Translations under genes and position numbers: made by a program
Shown here: piece after piece, positions 42,501 to 51,121 of the stretch
Layout of the letters: each line of letters starts with the position of its first letter
Position numbering within the stretch: position 1 is the stretch's first letter
Source of the DNA: an uncultured Bacteroidales bacterium
GTDB lineage: Bacteria > Bacteroidota > Bacteroidia > Bacteroidales > P3
Assembly (NCBI GenBank): GCA_900317285.1
Contig: ONGA01000003.1
Span: 48,197 to 112,196, forward strand
DNA: 64,000 nt
Direction: 5' to 3'
Notes under the pieces: model-generated
What the model saw: the letters and a program-made list of their open reading frames with translations, nothing else
Told to the model about the DNA's origin: nothing
The model's database searches: none

Positions 42501-43348
42501 ATTCGGCTATTAGCGCTTCCGCTTACTATAAGGAGACTCGTGACCTGATTCAAATTGTCCAGTATGCTGGTGCTGACCCCAATCCTAACTATTACAGTTA
42601 TGATAACAAGGACTTCCGTACCACTAAAGGTGTTACCTTGGCCTATGACCTCCGTCAGACCAAGAACATCCGTATCAATGCCAACTACACGTTGCAGTAT
42701 GCTGAAGGTACCGGTCTTTCTTCAACCACGATGACTGAACTTATCAAGGAAGGTTATACCACGCTTAAGATGCTCAACCCCATCGCTGATGACCGTCGCC
42801 ACGAGTTCAAGGCCAATGTTGACTTCCGCTATGCAAGCGGTCCCAAATACAATGGTCCTGTGATTACCCGCGTTGTGACTGACAAGGCAACTGGTGAAAA
42901 GCGTAAGAAAGAGATCAAACTGCTTGAGAACTTTGGTATCAACTTCATGGCTGTTGCCCAGTCGGGTCGCCCCTATACCAAACAGCTCTCCAATTCGCAG
43001 GCTACGATTGTCGGTAGTTACCGTGGCGCCCGTCTGCCGTGGGGGTTCTATTTCAATGTGATTGCCGACAAGGTGTGGCCCATCAAGGTGGGTAAGCGTG
43101 ATACTTATCTCTCTGTTGCTCTCACGATCAACAACCTGTTTGATATCCGCAACGTCCTTGGCGTCTTCCCCGTTACCGGTAACCCGGAAGACAATGGTTA
43201 CTTGACCGATCCCGAATCGCAGCAGGTTATCAATGCCTATCTCGATCCTCAGGCGTTCCGTGACATCTACTCCATCGTTCTTCGTAATGGCACCTGGAAT
43301 TATTCCAGCCCGCGCACTTTCAAATTGTCTCTGACCTATAACTTCTAA
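39548..43348 (+). CDS. TonB-dependent outer-membrane receptor with carboxypeptidase-like N-terminal domain (Oar-like)
   Basis: 1266 residues. Signal peptide to about residue 23 (ending VALAQ), then a CarboxypepD_reg domain (GTMKGTIIDAKTKEPQPFVNVIVKQDGK, GVFTIKPLAVGTYDVEVSSVGYA), a plug domain (about 110-225: EQGARLSSEDLARMPATSVDGIVATVGG, PKDAIAEIQVILGGTPASIGEAIGG), and a large barrel ending in the terminal aromatic FKLSLTYNF. The size and the lack of the SusC signature favour the Oar/TonB receptor type that works with T9SS surface proteins rather than a SusC porin. Barrel blocks such as NPNLKPERITNYELGFQQAL and YTLQYAEGTG support it. First gene of a three-gene operon with the giant protein and a PorV-like barrel. 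Confidence 0.9.
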   Translation: MRMFRKVLLTFGLLLMAEMVALAQGTMKGTIIDAKTKEPQPFVNVIVKQDGKQVHGGTTDFDGVFTIKPLAVGTYDVEVSSVGYARYVQKGIHVKASGFTVVDVELTPTATNLDEVVIVEKKVPVIEIGSAEQGARLSSEDLARMPATSVDGIVATVGGMGYSDGGSGTARGESGMVTMQNGVVRRGGAVQPPKDAIAEIQVILGGTPASIGEAIGGTQIITLKPPTSQFKGLVRWEGYLDYRLLNTLQVYLTGPVYKMKIKDENGNVTGDRTFLGFRLSGQAQYEKSPFYRVKGYRYQIVNDELVRQFEDAPLTYDPLTGSVNYAAETNLRRGDFHEITRLSADDFTSASRVPDLQYYSVALEGALDFRFSEYTSLILTGEFSAAHSPSASISPLSMPLSGSMVSTSRSMALTVDFTQRFRDAESSGEDEAKSSSPIKNVMYNITGMVQRGVSKSYNENFGSSIDDIFKYGYIGQFLTNKEPNYELKKYSSNGIERLAYVQNNWYDVVEYVPGSGSKYNPILANYNEQLFTSDEFSGIRNAGYLSTMDYIRQFKGLYNGDSPSSIYGLISNVGVQSASYATSQSDFLYLQAKASADILGHEVEIGFQYDQSWSSSYSVSAYGIWTLMRNIANTHISQMDEDNPHERWVGTQLYVDYDRRLDPDQQTYFDKAFRKYLKENYFASTSASEFERTWIDIDRYMPDDFVKAGGLDMFSSDELYNSGNAYVSYIGYDHTGELYNGSNWSLDKFFNPTDGKYRYLPSFSPIYAAGYIQDKFYFQDLIFNIGVRVDYFNGNQYVMKDPYLLYESYTVSDIRNNTSLISGGGQYLENAGGDWVPYVDQVSAERVTKPVIVGYRDPEGKWYNANGVEVSSPSSVSGVSGKPTPYYTNNGLDAIKNRTVGTSAFERYTPQIVAMPRIAFSFPIGEKSQFKASYDIIARRPSSGWQASYVSYLFMSQISTITNPNLKPERITNYELGFQQALNENSAISASAYYKETRDLIQIVQYAGADPNPNYYSYDNKDFRTTKGVTLAYDLRQTKNIRINANYTLQYAEGTGLSSTTMTELIKEGYTTLKMLNPIADDRRHEFKANVDFRYASGPKYNGPVITRVVTDKATGEKRKKEIKLLENFGINFMAVAQSGRPYTKQLSNSQATIVGSYRGARLPWGFYFNVIADKVWPIKVGKRDTYLSVALTINNLFDIRNVLGVFPVTGNPEDNGYLTDPESQQVINAYLDPQAFRDIYSIVLRNGTWNYSSPRTFKLSLTYNF

Positions 43349-43373
43349 TCCTAACGCGTAAAATATTATAGAT

Positions 43374-46300
43374 ATGAAAAGTATATATAGCAAATTAGTT
43401 TTGGTCTCTTTGCTTCTTGTCTCCCTCTCGGGTTCGGTCTACGCCCGTGAGTGTATAGAGTGCAAGAGAACCAATGCGAAACACGCTGTTGTGAAGAGCA
43501 AGGCCGCCGCATGTAAGCGTGCACAGAGTACGGCTGAACTCAACATCAACAATGTCCGCGCTTTGATTAACGGCTATGGCAATATGTGGTACGATGGTAG
43601 TGTCGCCCAGTATCACTTGCCGAAGAATAACAACACATGCCCGTTGTTCTGTGCCGCACTTTGGATTGGTGGTACCGACGTCAATGACCAGCTCCGTATT
43701 GCTGCTCTTCGCTTTGGTTCTGAAGGTGACGATTACTGGCCTGGTCCTCTGAAGATCAATGGTACTGCTACCATCACCCCCGAGGTTTGTAATTATTACG
43801 ACCAGCACTGGATTATCACCAAGGCGGAGGTGCTCTCCCTGATGGAGCATTTTTCCTATGGTGACTCCACGGTAACCCGTATTTCTGACCCCAGTAGCGA
43901 TATCACCGATGTTATCCGCAACTGGCCTGCCCATGGTCATGGTGATGACCTCACCAGCTATTTGGCACCTTTCTTTGATGCTGATAATGATGGTGTGTAC
44001 AATCCTGATCAGGGAGACTATCCTTATTATGATTTCGAGAATAAACTTTGCCCCCGTACACTCAAGGCTCTCAATCCCGACAAAAACATTGTGGCTATCC
44101 CCACGCGTGAGACGAGAGAAAACATTGTCAAGGGTGGTATTCTTTCCGACCAGGTGCTGAAAGGTGACCAGACCATTTGGTGGGTCTTTAACGATATGGG
44201 TAATACCCATACCGAGACTCAGGGTCAGCCTATCGGTCTCGAAATCCGTGCCCAGGCATTTGCTTTCTCGACAAATGACGAGATTAACAACATGACCTTT
44301 TACTCGTACGAGATTATCAACCGTTCGACCTATGAATTGCGTGAGACCTACTTCAGTCAGTGGGTTGACCCGGATTTGGGTTATGCATGGGACGACTATG
44401 TGGGATGCGATGTGCGTCGTGGTCTTGGCTATTGCTACAATGGTAAGGCTACTGATACTCCTGGCTCCGGTTCCTATACTGGCATTCCCCCCGCAGTCGG
44501 TATTGACTTCTTCCAGGGACCCTACATGGATGCTGACGGCAAGGATAACCCCAAGATCGATATTCCTTGGATTAAGGACCATGGTTCGGCTCCTCTTCAG
44601 CAGCTGCTTGCCACATATGCTCGTACAGACTCCCTTGGTCGCTTCGAGTATGACACGATTGCCCTCTCCTATGACGCTGACAAGTTCTTTGCTATCGACC
44701 CCATGAGTTGGTATAATCCTAAGAACCATCCTGGCGATAGAATTGGAAACTGCGCTATCAATGGTGTGAACTTTGGTAACAACATTATTGATGATGAACG
44801 TTTTGGTATGCGTCGCTTTGTTTATTATGACAACGGCTCTTCTTCCATCAATGGTGAGCCCTCCAAGGCTAGTGACTACTACAACTATTTGCGTGGTTAC
44901 TGGAAGGATAACCGCCGCATGAAATTCGGTGGCAATGCCATCTCCAAGGGTACTACTGATTACGAGTGTGACTTTATGTTCCCCGGTGATAGCGACCCGT
45001 GGGATTGGGGTACTGATGGTCAGGATCCCGGAGTGGACTATGGCTCCCGTGGTTGGACAGACCAAACTGCTGGTAACGACCCGAATGACCGTCGTTTCAT
45101 GCAGTCCGCAGGCCCCTTCACTCTGAAGCCCGGTGCTTTGAACTACATTACTGTGGGTATTCCTTTTGCGCAGGCTACTTCTGGCGAGCCTTGGTCTTCT
45201 GTAGAGATGCTCCGTCAGATTGATGATGTTTGCCAGGCTCTGTTCGAGAACTGCTTCAAGGTGCTGGATGGTCCCGATGCTCCTACACTGACTGCTCAGG
45301 AACTCAGCAACGAGATTATTCTGTATCTCACCTATGAGAATCCTCAGTCGAACAACTATGGCGAGTCTTATTCCGAATTGGATCCCTCCATTGTTTCGTC
45401 CTACTACGATGAGGAGTTAGATAGCCTCATCTCTTATCCTCAGGATGCTCTTAAATATAAATTTGAGGGATATCAGATTTATCAGCTGGTCGATGCAAAT
45501 GCTTCTATCGCCGATATTAATGACCCCACCAAGGCACGTCTTGTCGCCCAGTGCGATATTGAGAACTACTATGACACGCTTATTGGTACGCGTGTTGCTT
45601 ATCTCACCTCTTCGGGAGATACTGCATACAAGATGAATTATACGGTTAACACCAATCCCACTCTGCCGATTGGTACTTTGGTTAACTACACCACCAATTC
45701 CGCTACTGGTATTCTTTCTGGTGAGGTGATGGTGCAGGGCGCGAACAAGGGCATTCAGCATGTGTTCCGTATCACTAACGACCAGTTTGCTACAGGATCC
45801 ACCTCTAAACTTGTCAACAACAGGGAATACTACTTTATTGCTGTTGCCTATGCGCACAACAGATATAAAGAATATTCGCAGACCGATGCGTCGTATCTGG
45901 ATGGACAGAAAGAGCCCTATCTTGCTGGCCGCAAGAATGAACGTGGCGGTAGTATCACTCCCATTACCGTAATTCCTCACAGTCCTGCTGCTGAGGATGG
46001 TGGTAAAGTGGCTCAGGCTGAATTTGGTCTCTGCCCCAATGTCATTCGTCTGGGCGGTTATGGTAACGGTGGTTCTATCCTCCGTCTCTCCGAGTCGTCC
46101 ATTCAGGAACTTATGGGTGCTCCCGGTCAGCCTGGTATGGCTCCCGGCACGCTGACCGATGGCATGAACTTCACTACGGGTATCGACGCTAGCAAGATGA
46201 CTAACCCCTGCATCATCGCCAACCCGATGTATGAAGAGAACTATGGTCCTATCAATGTTCGCGTTATCGACCCGCTCAAAGTGCATGAAGGTCGTTACAA

Positions 46301-48395
46301 TATCCTTATCGCCAACGCTCATCGCGATGCCAATAAGAACTGGGTGTGTGATAACACCTTGGGTATTGACTCCACAACTCGTTGGTGCATTGTGAGCGAA
46401 GACCCCACCAAACATTTTGACTCTGTGGTGGAGAATGGTGTTACCAAGTATATTGATACCATTTGGTCCGACTTCCTCCTCTCCCGTTACAATGAGCAGC
46501 TTTTCCTCGACCTCGGTCTTGCTGTTACTTTGGTCAATCCCAAGAAGATTGCCTCCGACATGAATTATGTTACGGGTAAGGGCTATTATGGCGGCTATGT
46601 CAGCAAAGGTGCACTCATCGGTTCAGAGAGATTGTTCGCCGATGACCACAAGCAGTGGCTTTCTGCTGTCTCCGATAACGATGCAAGTGTGTTGACCAAC
46701 TGGATTCGTTCGGGCGCACAGTTTGCAGGTAGCACTTATAAGAACTTTATCTCAGGCTCTACTCCCTATTCTTTGAGCGAACCTTACCTCGACGAGGACT
46801 TCTTCAAATCCACCGAGGGTCGTGGTACAGCTCTTGAAACTTTCCCCATGGATAAGGAACAGGTGTTTGAAGGTGTTGTGGGCGGTACATGGGCTCCGTA
46901 CAATTTGGTCTCCCGCCTGCCGTTCCATCCCGGTTTCAACCTCTCCTACTATATGGCAAGCGATGACACTCTTCAGGCTTACGGTATCAACAAATACAAC
47001 CTCCAGCGTCAACTGATGGCTGTTAAGTATGACTATTCATTTAATTTTAATGATATGTCTAATCTGCCCAGCGTCCGTGTGGTCTTCACATCGGATACTT
47101 CCAAGTGGACCCGTTGTCCGGTTATTGAGGAGTGTGACGATCACACCCAGTCGGAAGGCAATGCCCGCCGCTTTAGCGCTCGTAAGCATGCTTCTGTCAA
47201 CAAACTTGGTAAAACCAAGGCTGAAATGATTGCCCAGGGTCTCTCCTTTGTTGCTGGCAGTGTCGACGACCCCGAATACATCGCTGCCAATGGTATGGGT
47301 TGGTTCCCTGGATATGCCATCAACACTGTCACTGGTGAGCGTTTGAACATCATGTTCGGTGAGGATTCCCGCTATGCACAATACAATGGTGCTGATATGA
47401 TGTGGAACCCCACCAGTAACTCTGTCGAGGGTGTCGACAACTATGTCTTTGGTGGCCGCCACTACATTTATGTGATGAACGCTACACGTCATCCTTACTA
47501 CAACCTTGCTTTCCCCGGCGGCTCCATTCGTATGACCCAGTATGTCACGCCTTCTTATGACGCTGGCCGTTGGGCAATGAAGATGCTTGGTACCGCCGAC
47601 CGTATCATGAGCCAGACTCTGACTCTTGGTATGCCGGCTCTGCGCCACGGTATCGTTATGCCGTTGAACAATGAGCAGGACCACATCCCCGCATGCGACT
47701 CGCTGGCACTGCTTTATGCCTCTGTCGCATGGGTCAACATGCCTTTTGTCAACCCTGCAAGCATTACTGGCAATACCAGCAGTTCCTCTTGGAATCCTAT
47801 GCAGATTCCGTGCGACGTGACGGTTAATATCGATGTCCGTGCCCCCTATGGTACCTATATGTCGAGCAACCACACTTCCTCGACTGATGTCGGAATGTCC
47901 GCTCCCAAGAACATTGAGATGCCTGCCTATCAGTTCGTGCTTAATCCTTCCGATGCTGTCCTTGTGGGTCTTGCCACTTCGTCCAACGCTCACCAGGATT
48001 ACATCGATTCCCTCCTCGGACAAATCAATGTGGTCCCCAACCCGTACTACAGCTATTCGCAGTACGAGACCAGTAGCCAGCTCGAGACGAAGGTTCGCAT
48101 TGTCAACCTGCCTACCGGTATTGAAAACGGTCGTCCTCAGGGCTGTCTGATTCGTATCTACACCGTCGACGGTACTCTGGTCCGCACCCTCGGTCCCACT
48201 GCAGTTTCTCGCGAGGTGACCACGGGCCACTATGCAGAGAGCACCACCGTTGACTGGGATCTCCACAACCAATCCGGTATCCCCATCGCTGGCGGTATGT
48301 ATCTGATACATGTCAGTGTGCCGGGTATCGGTGAACGCGTCATCAAGTGGTTCGGCACGATGCGTCCTGTCGACCTTAACTCTTTCCAATTCTAA
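43374..48395 (+). CDS. Giant secreted surface protein with C-terminal FlgD/T9SS-like domain
   Basis: 1673 residues with a signal peptide (MKSIYSKLVLVSLLLVSLSG). The N-terminal part matches a set of large Bacteroidota exported proteins: LNINNVRALINGYGNMWYDG, CAALWIGGTDVNDQLRIAALRFG, DDYWPGPL, the Ca-binding-like DADNDGVYNPDQGDYPYYD, and TIWWVFNDMGNTHTETQG. The middle has no clear domain. The C-terminus reads INVVPNPYYSYSQYE, CLIRIYTVDGTLVRTL, TTVDWDLHNQSGIPIAGGMYLIHV and ERVIKWFGTMRP, an Ig-like fold of the FlgD/T9SS sorting type. It lies 25 bases after the TonB receptor gene and 32 before the PorV-like gene. A T9SS cargo or surface partner of the receptor is the likeliest role; ligand unknown. 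Confidence 0.82.
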   Translation: MKSIYSKLVLVSLLLVSLSGSVYARECIECKRTNAKHAVVKSKAAACKRAQSTAELNINNVRALINGYGNMWYDGSVAQYHLPKNNNTCPLFCAALWIGGTDVNDQLRIAALRFGSEGDDYWPGPLKINGTATITPEVCNYYDQHWIITKAEVLSLMEHFSYGDSTVTRISDPSSDITDVIRNWPAHGHGDDLTSYLAPFFDADNDGVYNPDQGDYPYYDFENKLCPRTLKALNPDKNIVAIPTRETRENIVKGGILSDQVLKGDQTIWWVFNDMGNTHTETQGQPIGLEIRAQAFAFSTNDEINNMTFYSYEIINRSTYELRETYFSQWVDPDLGYAWDDYVGCDVRRGLGYCYNGKATDTPGSGSYTGIPPAVGIDFFQGPYMDADGKDNPKIDIPWIKDHGSAPLQQLLATYARTDSLGRFEYDTIALSYDADKFFAIDPMSWYNPKNHPGDRIGNCAINGVNFGNNIIDDERFGMRRFVYYDNGSSSINGEPSKASDYYNYLRGYWKDNRRMKFGGNAISKGTTDYECDFMFPGDSDPWDWGTDGQDPGVDYGSRGWTDQTAGNDPNDRRFMQSAGPFTLKPGALNYITVGIPFAQATSGEPWSSVEMLRQIDDVCQALFENCFKVLDGPDAPTLTAQELSNEIILYLTYENPQSNNYGESYSELDPSIVSSYYDEELDSLISYPQDALKYKFEGYQIYQLVDANASIADINDPTKARLVAQCDIENYYDTLIGTRVAYLTSSGDTAYKMNYTVNTNPTLPIGTLVNYTTNSATGILSGEVMVQGANKGIQHVFRITNDQFATGSTSKLVNNREYYFIAVAYAHNRYKEYSQTDASYLDGQKEPYLAGRKNERGGSITPITVIPHSPAAEDGGKVAQAEFGLCPNVIRLGGYGNGGSILRLSESSIQELMGAPGQPGMAPGTLTDGMNFTTGIDASKMTNPCIIANPMYEENYGPINVRVIDPLKVHEGRYNILIANAHRDANKNWVCDNTLGIDSTTRWCIVSEDPTKHFDSVVENGVTKYIDTIWSDFLLSRYNEQLFLDLGLAVTLVNPKKIASDMNYVTGKGYYGGYVSKGALIGSERLFADDHKQWLSAVSDNDASVLTNWIRSGAQFAGSTYKNFISGSTPYSLSEPYLDEDFFKSTEGRGTALETFPMDKEQVFEGVVGGTWAPYNLVSRLPFHPGFNLSYYMASDDTLQAYGINKYNLQRQLMAVKYDYSFNFNDMSNLPSVRVVFTSDTSKWTRCPVIEECDDHTQSEGNARRFSARKHASVNKLGKTKAEMIAQGLSFVAGSVDDPEYIAANGMGWFPGYAINTVTGERLNIMFGEDSRYAQYNGADMMWNPTSNSVEGVDNYVFGGRHYIYVMNATRHPYYNLAFPGGSIRMTQYVTPSYDAGRWAMKMLGTADRIMSQTLTLGMPALRHGIVMPLNNEQDHIPACDSLALLYASVAWVNMPFVNPASITGNTSSSSWNPMQIPCDVTVNIDVRAPYGTYMSSNHTSSTDVGMSAPKNIEMPAYQFVLNPSDAVLVGLATSSNAHQDYIDSLLGQINVVPNPYYSYSQYETSSQLETKVRIVNLPTGIENGRPQGCLIRIYTVDGTLVRTLGPTAVSREVTTGHYAESTTVDWDLHNQSGIPIAGGMYLIHVSVPGIGERVIKWFGTMRPVDLNSFQF

Positions 48396-48427
48396 CAGTG
48401 TAAGATAACAACAAAAAATTCACAGAA

Positions 48428-49501
48428 ATGAATAGAATATTAAAAATATTTGCTGTAGTTGTGATTCTCTCGGCGCTTACTGCCCCTGCCGCGCAGGCTG
48501 GCAATGATCAACGCCGTGGAACGGCCGGCGCCTCGGAATTGCTTATCAATCCCTGGGCTCGTAGCACTGGTTGGGGTGGAGTTAACATCGCCAATGTACG
48601 TGGTATCGACGCTATGTTCAATAATGTGGCAGGCCTCGCTTTCCTCGACAATATCGAAGTGAGTTATACGAACACCATGCTTTATGGCGGTCGCAATGGC
48701 CTCTCCAGTGGCGCTACAATCAACACCTTCGGTCTCGGTATTCGTGTTTTCGATGCCGGTGTCCTTGGTGTCTATGTCATGTCGATGGGCTTCGGTGACA
48801 TTGATATTACGAAATATGATAGCCCTGAGTTGGGTACTAACGGTACCTTTTCGCCGAGCTATATGAATATCAATGTGGCTTATTCCCATAGTTTCACCCG
48901 TAGTATTCATGGCGGTATCAATATGAAGGTCGTTACCGAGAGCACCGACAACGTGTCGGCTTCTGGTTTCGCCATCGACGCTGGTATCCAGTATGTCACG
49001 GGTGAGTTCGACGAGTTGAAGTTCGGTATCGCTCTGAAGAACTGGGGACCCTCCATGTCCTTTGGTGGTACGGGTCTGTCCCTTCAGATGGTAGGCGTCG
49101 GCGGTAACAACTTTACTGTCGAAACCCGCGCTGCAGAGATAGAGCTCCCCACCTGTCTCAATATAGGTCTGTCCTATGACTTCCTTTTCGAAAAATGGGA
49201 CCAGCGCCTCACTATTGCGGGTGCCTTTACCTCCAATGCTTTCTTGCGCGACAATTACACTCTCGGTCTTGAGTATGCGCTGCTGAACATGTTCCAACTC
49301 CGTTGTGGTTACATTTTCCAGCCTGGTCTCTGGAACGACGATGCCGCCACCGCTAACAACGGTTTCTGCGCCGGTGCTTCGGTGGACATCCCTCTGTCGA
49401 AGAAAGAAGGCAATAAGACTGGTATCTCTATCGACTATTCCTATCGCACGGCCGACCCGCTCAAGGGCACGCATGCCTTTGGCGCCACGCTGCGCTTCTA
49501 A
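48428..49501 (+). CDS. PorV/PorQ family outer-membrane beta-barrel protein
   Basis: 357 residues with a signal peptide ending APAAQAG. The start of the mature protein, GTAGASELLINPWARSTGWGGVNIANVRGIDAMFNNVAGLAFLDNIEVSYTN, carries the ASELLIN..AR..G.GG......G.DA...N.AGLA pattern of PorV (LptO)-like FadL-fold barrels. Later strands (FGLGIRVFDAGVLGVYVMSMGFG, FSPSYMNINVAYSHSFT, FKFGIALKNWG-like) and the terminal HAFGATLRF fit a 14-strand barrel. PorV shuttles T9SS cargo from the translocon to the attachment complex. Because this copy follows the giant surface protein, it may be a dedicated carrier for it. It is followed by a terminator. Confidence 0.85.
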   Translation: MNRILKIFAVVVILSALTAPAAQAGNDQRRGTAGASELLINPWARSTGWGGVNIANVRGIDAMFNNVAGLAFLDNIEVSYTNTMLYGGRNGLSSGATINTFGLGIRVFDAGVLGVYVMSMGFGDIDITKYDSPELGTNGTFSPSYMNINVAYSHSFTRSIHGGINMKVVTESTDNVSASGFAIDAGIQYVTGEFDELKFGIALKNWGPSMSFGGTGLSLQMVGVGGNNFTVETRAAEIELPTCLNIGLSYDFLFEKWDQRLTIAGAFTSNAFLRDNYTLGLEYALLNMFQLRCGYIFQPGLWNDDAATANNGFCAGASVDIPLSKKEGNKTGISIDYSYRTADPLKGTHAFGATLRF

Positions 49502-49527
49502 TCGGATAGAAGAGACATGATCCTTGT

Positions 49528-49562
49528 TGGGAAAGGCTTTTCTGAAGCCTTTCCCACTTTTT
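49528..49562 (+). terminator. Terminator of the receptor/giant protein/PorV operon
   Basis: A perfect 12-bp stem TGGGAAAGGCTT/AAGCCTTTCCCA (49528-49539, 49545-49556), 5-base loop, then Ts. Confidence 0.9.
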
Positions 49563-49586
49563 AAAACCCAATAAAAACGTATCAAG

Positions 49587-50060
49587 ATGTCAGAAATCAA
49601 ATATTACAGTGAAGAAGGTCTCCAGAAGCTGAAAGACGAGCTGCATCAGCTAATCGCTGTCGACCGTCCTGCGGCATCGGCAGCCATCGCTGAGGCTCGC
49701 GACAAGGGCGACCTCTCGGAGAATGCTGAGTATGATGCGGCTAAAGAAGCTCAAGGACACCTTGAGGCACGCATCTCGAAACTTCAGGAACTGGTAGCAA
49801 ACGCCCGTTTGCTCGATGAATCGAAAATCGATACATCGAAAGTGTTGCTGCTTTCCATTATTACCATTCGTAACACGAAAAATAATATGAAGCAGACCTA
49901 CACGATTGTTCCTGAAAGCGAGGCAAACCTCAAGCAGGGTAAGATTAGTATCACCTCTCCCTTTGCCTCGGCATTCCTCGGCCATAAAGTCGGCGATATG
50001 GTCGAAGTCAACGTCCCCGCTGGCAAAATGACCTTTGAACTCACCAAAATCGAACGCTAG
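49587..50060 (+). CDS. greA: Transcription elongation factor GreA
   Basis: 157 residues. GreA enters the secondary channel of RNA polymerase and triggers cleavage of backtracked RNA. The N-terminal coiled coil (EEGLQKLKDELHQLIAVDRPAASAAIAEARDKGDLSENAEYDAAKEAQGHLEARISKL region) carries the acidic tip in DLSENAEYD. The C-terminal FKBP-like domain has YTIVPESEANLKQGKISITSPFASAFLGHKVGDMVEVNVPAG. It lies 24 bases after the terminator and 26 before the HIT gene. Confidence 0.96.
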   Translation: MSEIKYYSEEGLQKLKDELHQLIAVDRPAASAAIAEARDKGDLSENAEYDAAKEAQGHLEARISKLQELVANARLLDESKIDTSKVLLLSIITIRNTKNNMKQTYTIVPESEANLKQGKISITSPFASAFLGHKVGDMVEVNVPAGKMTFELTKIER

Positions 50061-50086
50061 TTCACAATTAAACCTTAATTCACATT

Positions 50087-50479
50087 ATGGCAAGTATATT
50101 CTCAAAAATCGTTGCAGGCGAAATTCCCTGTTACAAGGTTGCCGAAACCGACCAGTTCCTGGCTTTCCTCGATATTAACCCTGTCGTACGTGGGCATGTG
50201 CTCTGTATCCCTAAGAAAGAGGTGGATTATATTTTTGACCTCGACGACGAACTGTTCTGTGACCTTCACCTTTTCGTCAAGCGTGTTGCCAAAGGGCTGA
50301 AAAAGGTGTGCCCCTGCATCAAAGTGGGCGAGGCTGTGGTAGGTATCGATGTGCCACATGTGCATATCCATCTGATGCCTCTGAATAAGCCTGGCGACCT
50401 GAACTTTGGCCACCACGTGGAGATGTCTCCCGACGAGCTGAAGGTTCTGGCTGCCGAAATAGGCGCTGCTATTGAATAA
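50087..50479 (+). CDS. HIT family protein
   Basis: 130 residues of the histidine-triad fold: SIFSKIVAGEIPCYKVAETDQFLAFLDINPVVRGHVLCIPKKEVDYIFDLDD at the N-terminus and the active-site HVHIHLMPL near residue 86-94. Members hydrolyse AMP linked to amines or lysine (HinT-like). The second half is shorter and carries no other domain. It probably shares a transcript with greA. Confidence 0.94.
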   Translation: MASIFSKIVAGEIPCYKVAETDQFLAFLDINPVVRGHVLCIPKKEVDYIFDLDDELFCDLHLFVKRVAKGLKKVCPCIKVGEAVVGIDVPHVHIHLMPLNKPGDLNFGHHVEMSPDELKVLAAEIGAAIE

Positions 50480-50584
50480 TGTGGTTAAATGCCCTGTATT
50501 GGGCACCTTTTATTAATATTGCCACTGTTTTTGGTGCTCGAACTTTCTTAAGGACTGTTAAAAATATCATTTCTTCAAAAAAAA

Positions 50585-50616
50585 CTTTGTCAGTTTAAGA
50601 ATTAGTTGTATTTTTG
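50585..50616 (+). promoter_or_regulatory. rpsO promoter
   Basis: -33 CTTTGT (50585-50590), 18 bases, -7 TATTTTTG (50609-50616), 50 bases before the rpsO ATG. The leader is A-rich. Confidence 0.8.
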
Positions 50617-50665
50617 CACCCGAAACGAGAACAAAAAAATAGAATAAAATAAAACGTAACACGTT

Positions 50666-50935
50666 ATGTATCTGACAAAAGAAAAGAAAGAAGAGATTTT
50701 TGCCCAGTATGGCAAATCCGCAAAAGATAGTGGTACTACCGAGGCTCAGATTGCCCTGTTCACCTATCGCATCCAGCACCTCACCGAGCTGATGAAGCAG
50801 AACAAGAAAGACCAGGTCAGTGAGCGCGCCCTCGTCGGTCTCGTCGGCAAACGTCGTCGTATGCTTGACTACCTGAAAGAGAAAGACATTGAGCGCTACC
50901 GCGCCATCGTCAAACAGCTTGGCCTGCGTAAATAA
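50666..50935 (+). CDS. rpsO: 30S ribosomal protein S15
   Basis: 89 residues, the standard length. S15 binds 16S rRNA helices 20-22 and bridge B4. Family blocks: KKEEIFAQYGKSAKDSGTTEAQIALFTYRIQHLTELMKQNKKD and LVGLVGKRRRMLDYLKEKDIERYRAIVKQLGLRK. Single-gene unit with its own promoter and terminator. In E. coli rpsO is next to pnp; here pnp is 10 kb away. Confidence 0.98.
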   Translation: MYLTKEKKEEIFAQYGKSAKDSGTTEAQIALFTYRIQHLTELMKQNKKDQVSERALVGLVGKRRRMLDYLKEKDIERYRAIVKQLGLRK

Positions 50936-50997
50936 TCGTATCAGGCTGCTCACAACCAAGAAGAAAATAGTTTTTCATATTTATTTGGTTATGGTTG

Positions 50998-51031
50998 GGT
51001 TTCCCCAGGTTCTCTGGGGAAACCTTTTTTT
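50998..51031 (+). terminator. rpsO terminator
   Basis: An 11-bp perfect stem GGTTTCCCCAG/CTGGGGAAACC with 5-base loop and a seven-T tract. Confidence 0.93.
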
Positions 51032-51063
51032 AGTCCATTGCTCGCTGCTCCTCATCTGAAAAG

Positions 51064-51095
51064 TTTCGCCGGTTCAAAAAAAAATCTTATCTTTG
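51064..51095 (+). promoter_or_regulatory. Promoter of the aldo/keto reductase gene
   Basis: -33 TTTCGC (51064-51069), 18 bases, -7 TATCTTTG (51088-51095). The segment GCCGGTTCA after the -33 box is shared with the promoter of the 45-aa gene at 21.9 kb. Confidence 0.75.
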
Positions 51096-51121
51096 CATCG
51101 TCAATTTAAACAATGGTAAAA

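Noticed and set aside
39548-43348. SusC/SusD-type polysaccharide locus
   Set aside because: No SusD-like lipoprotein or glycoside hydrolase nearby; the partner genes are a giant surface protein and a PorV-like barrel.
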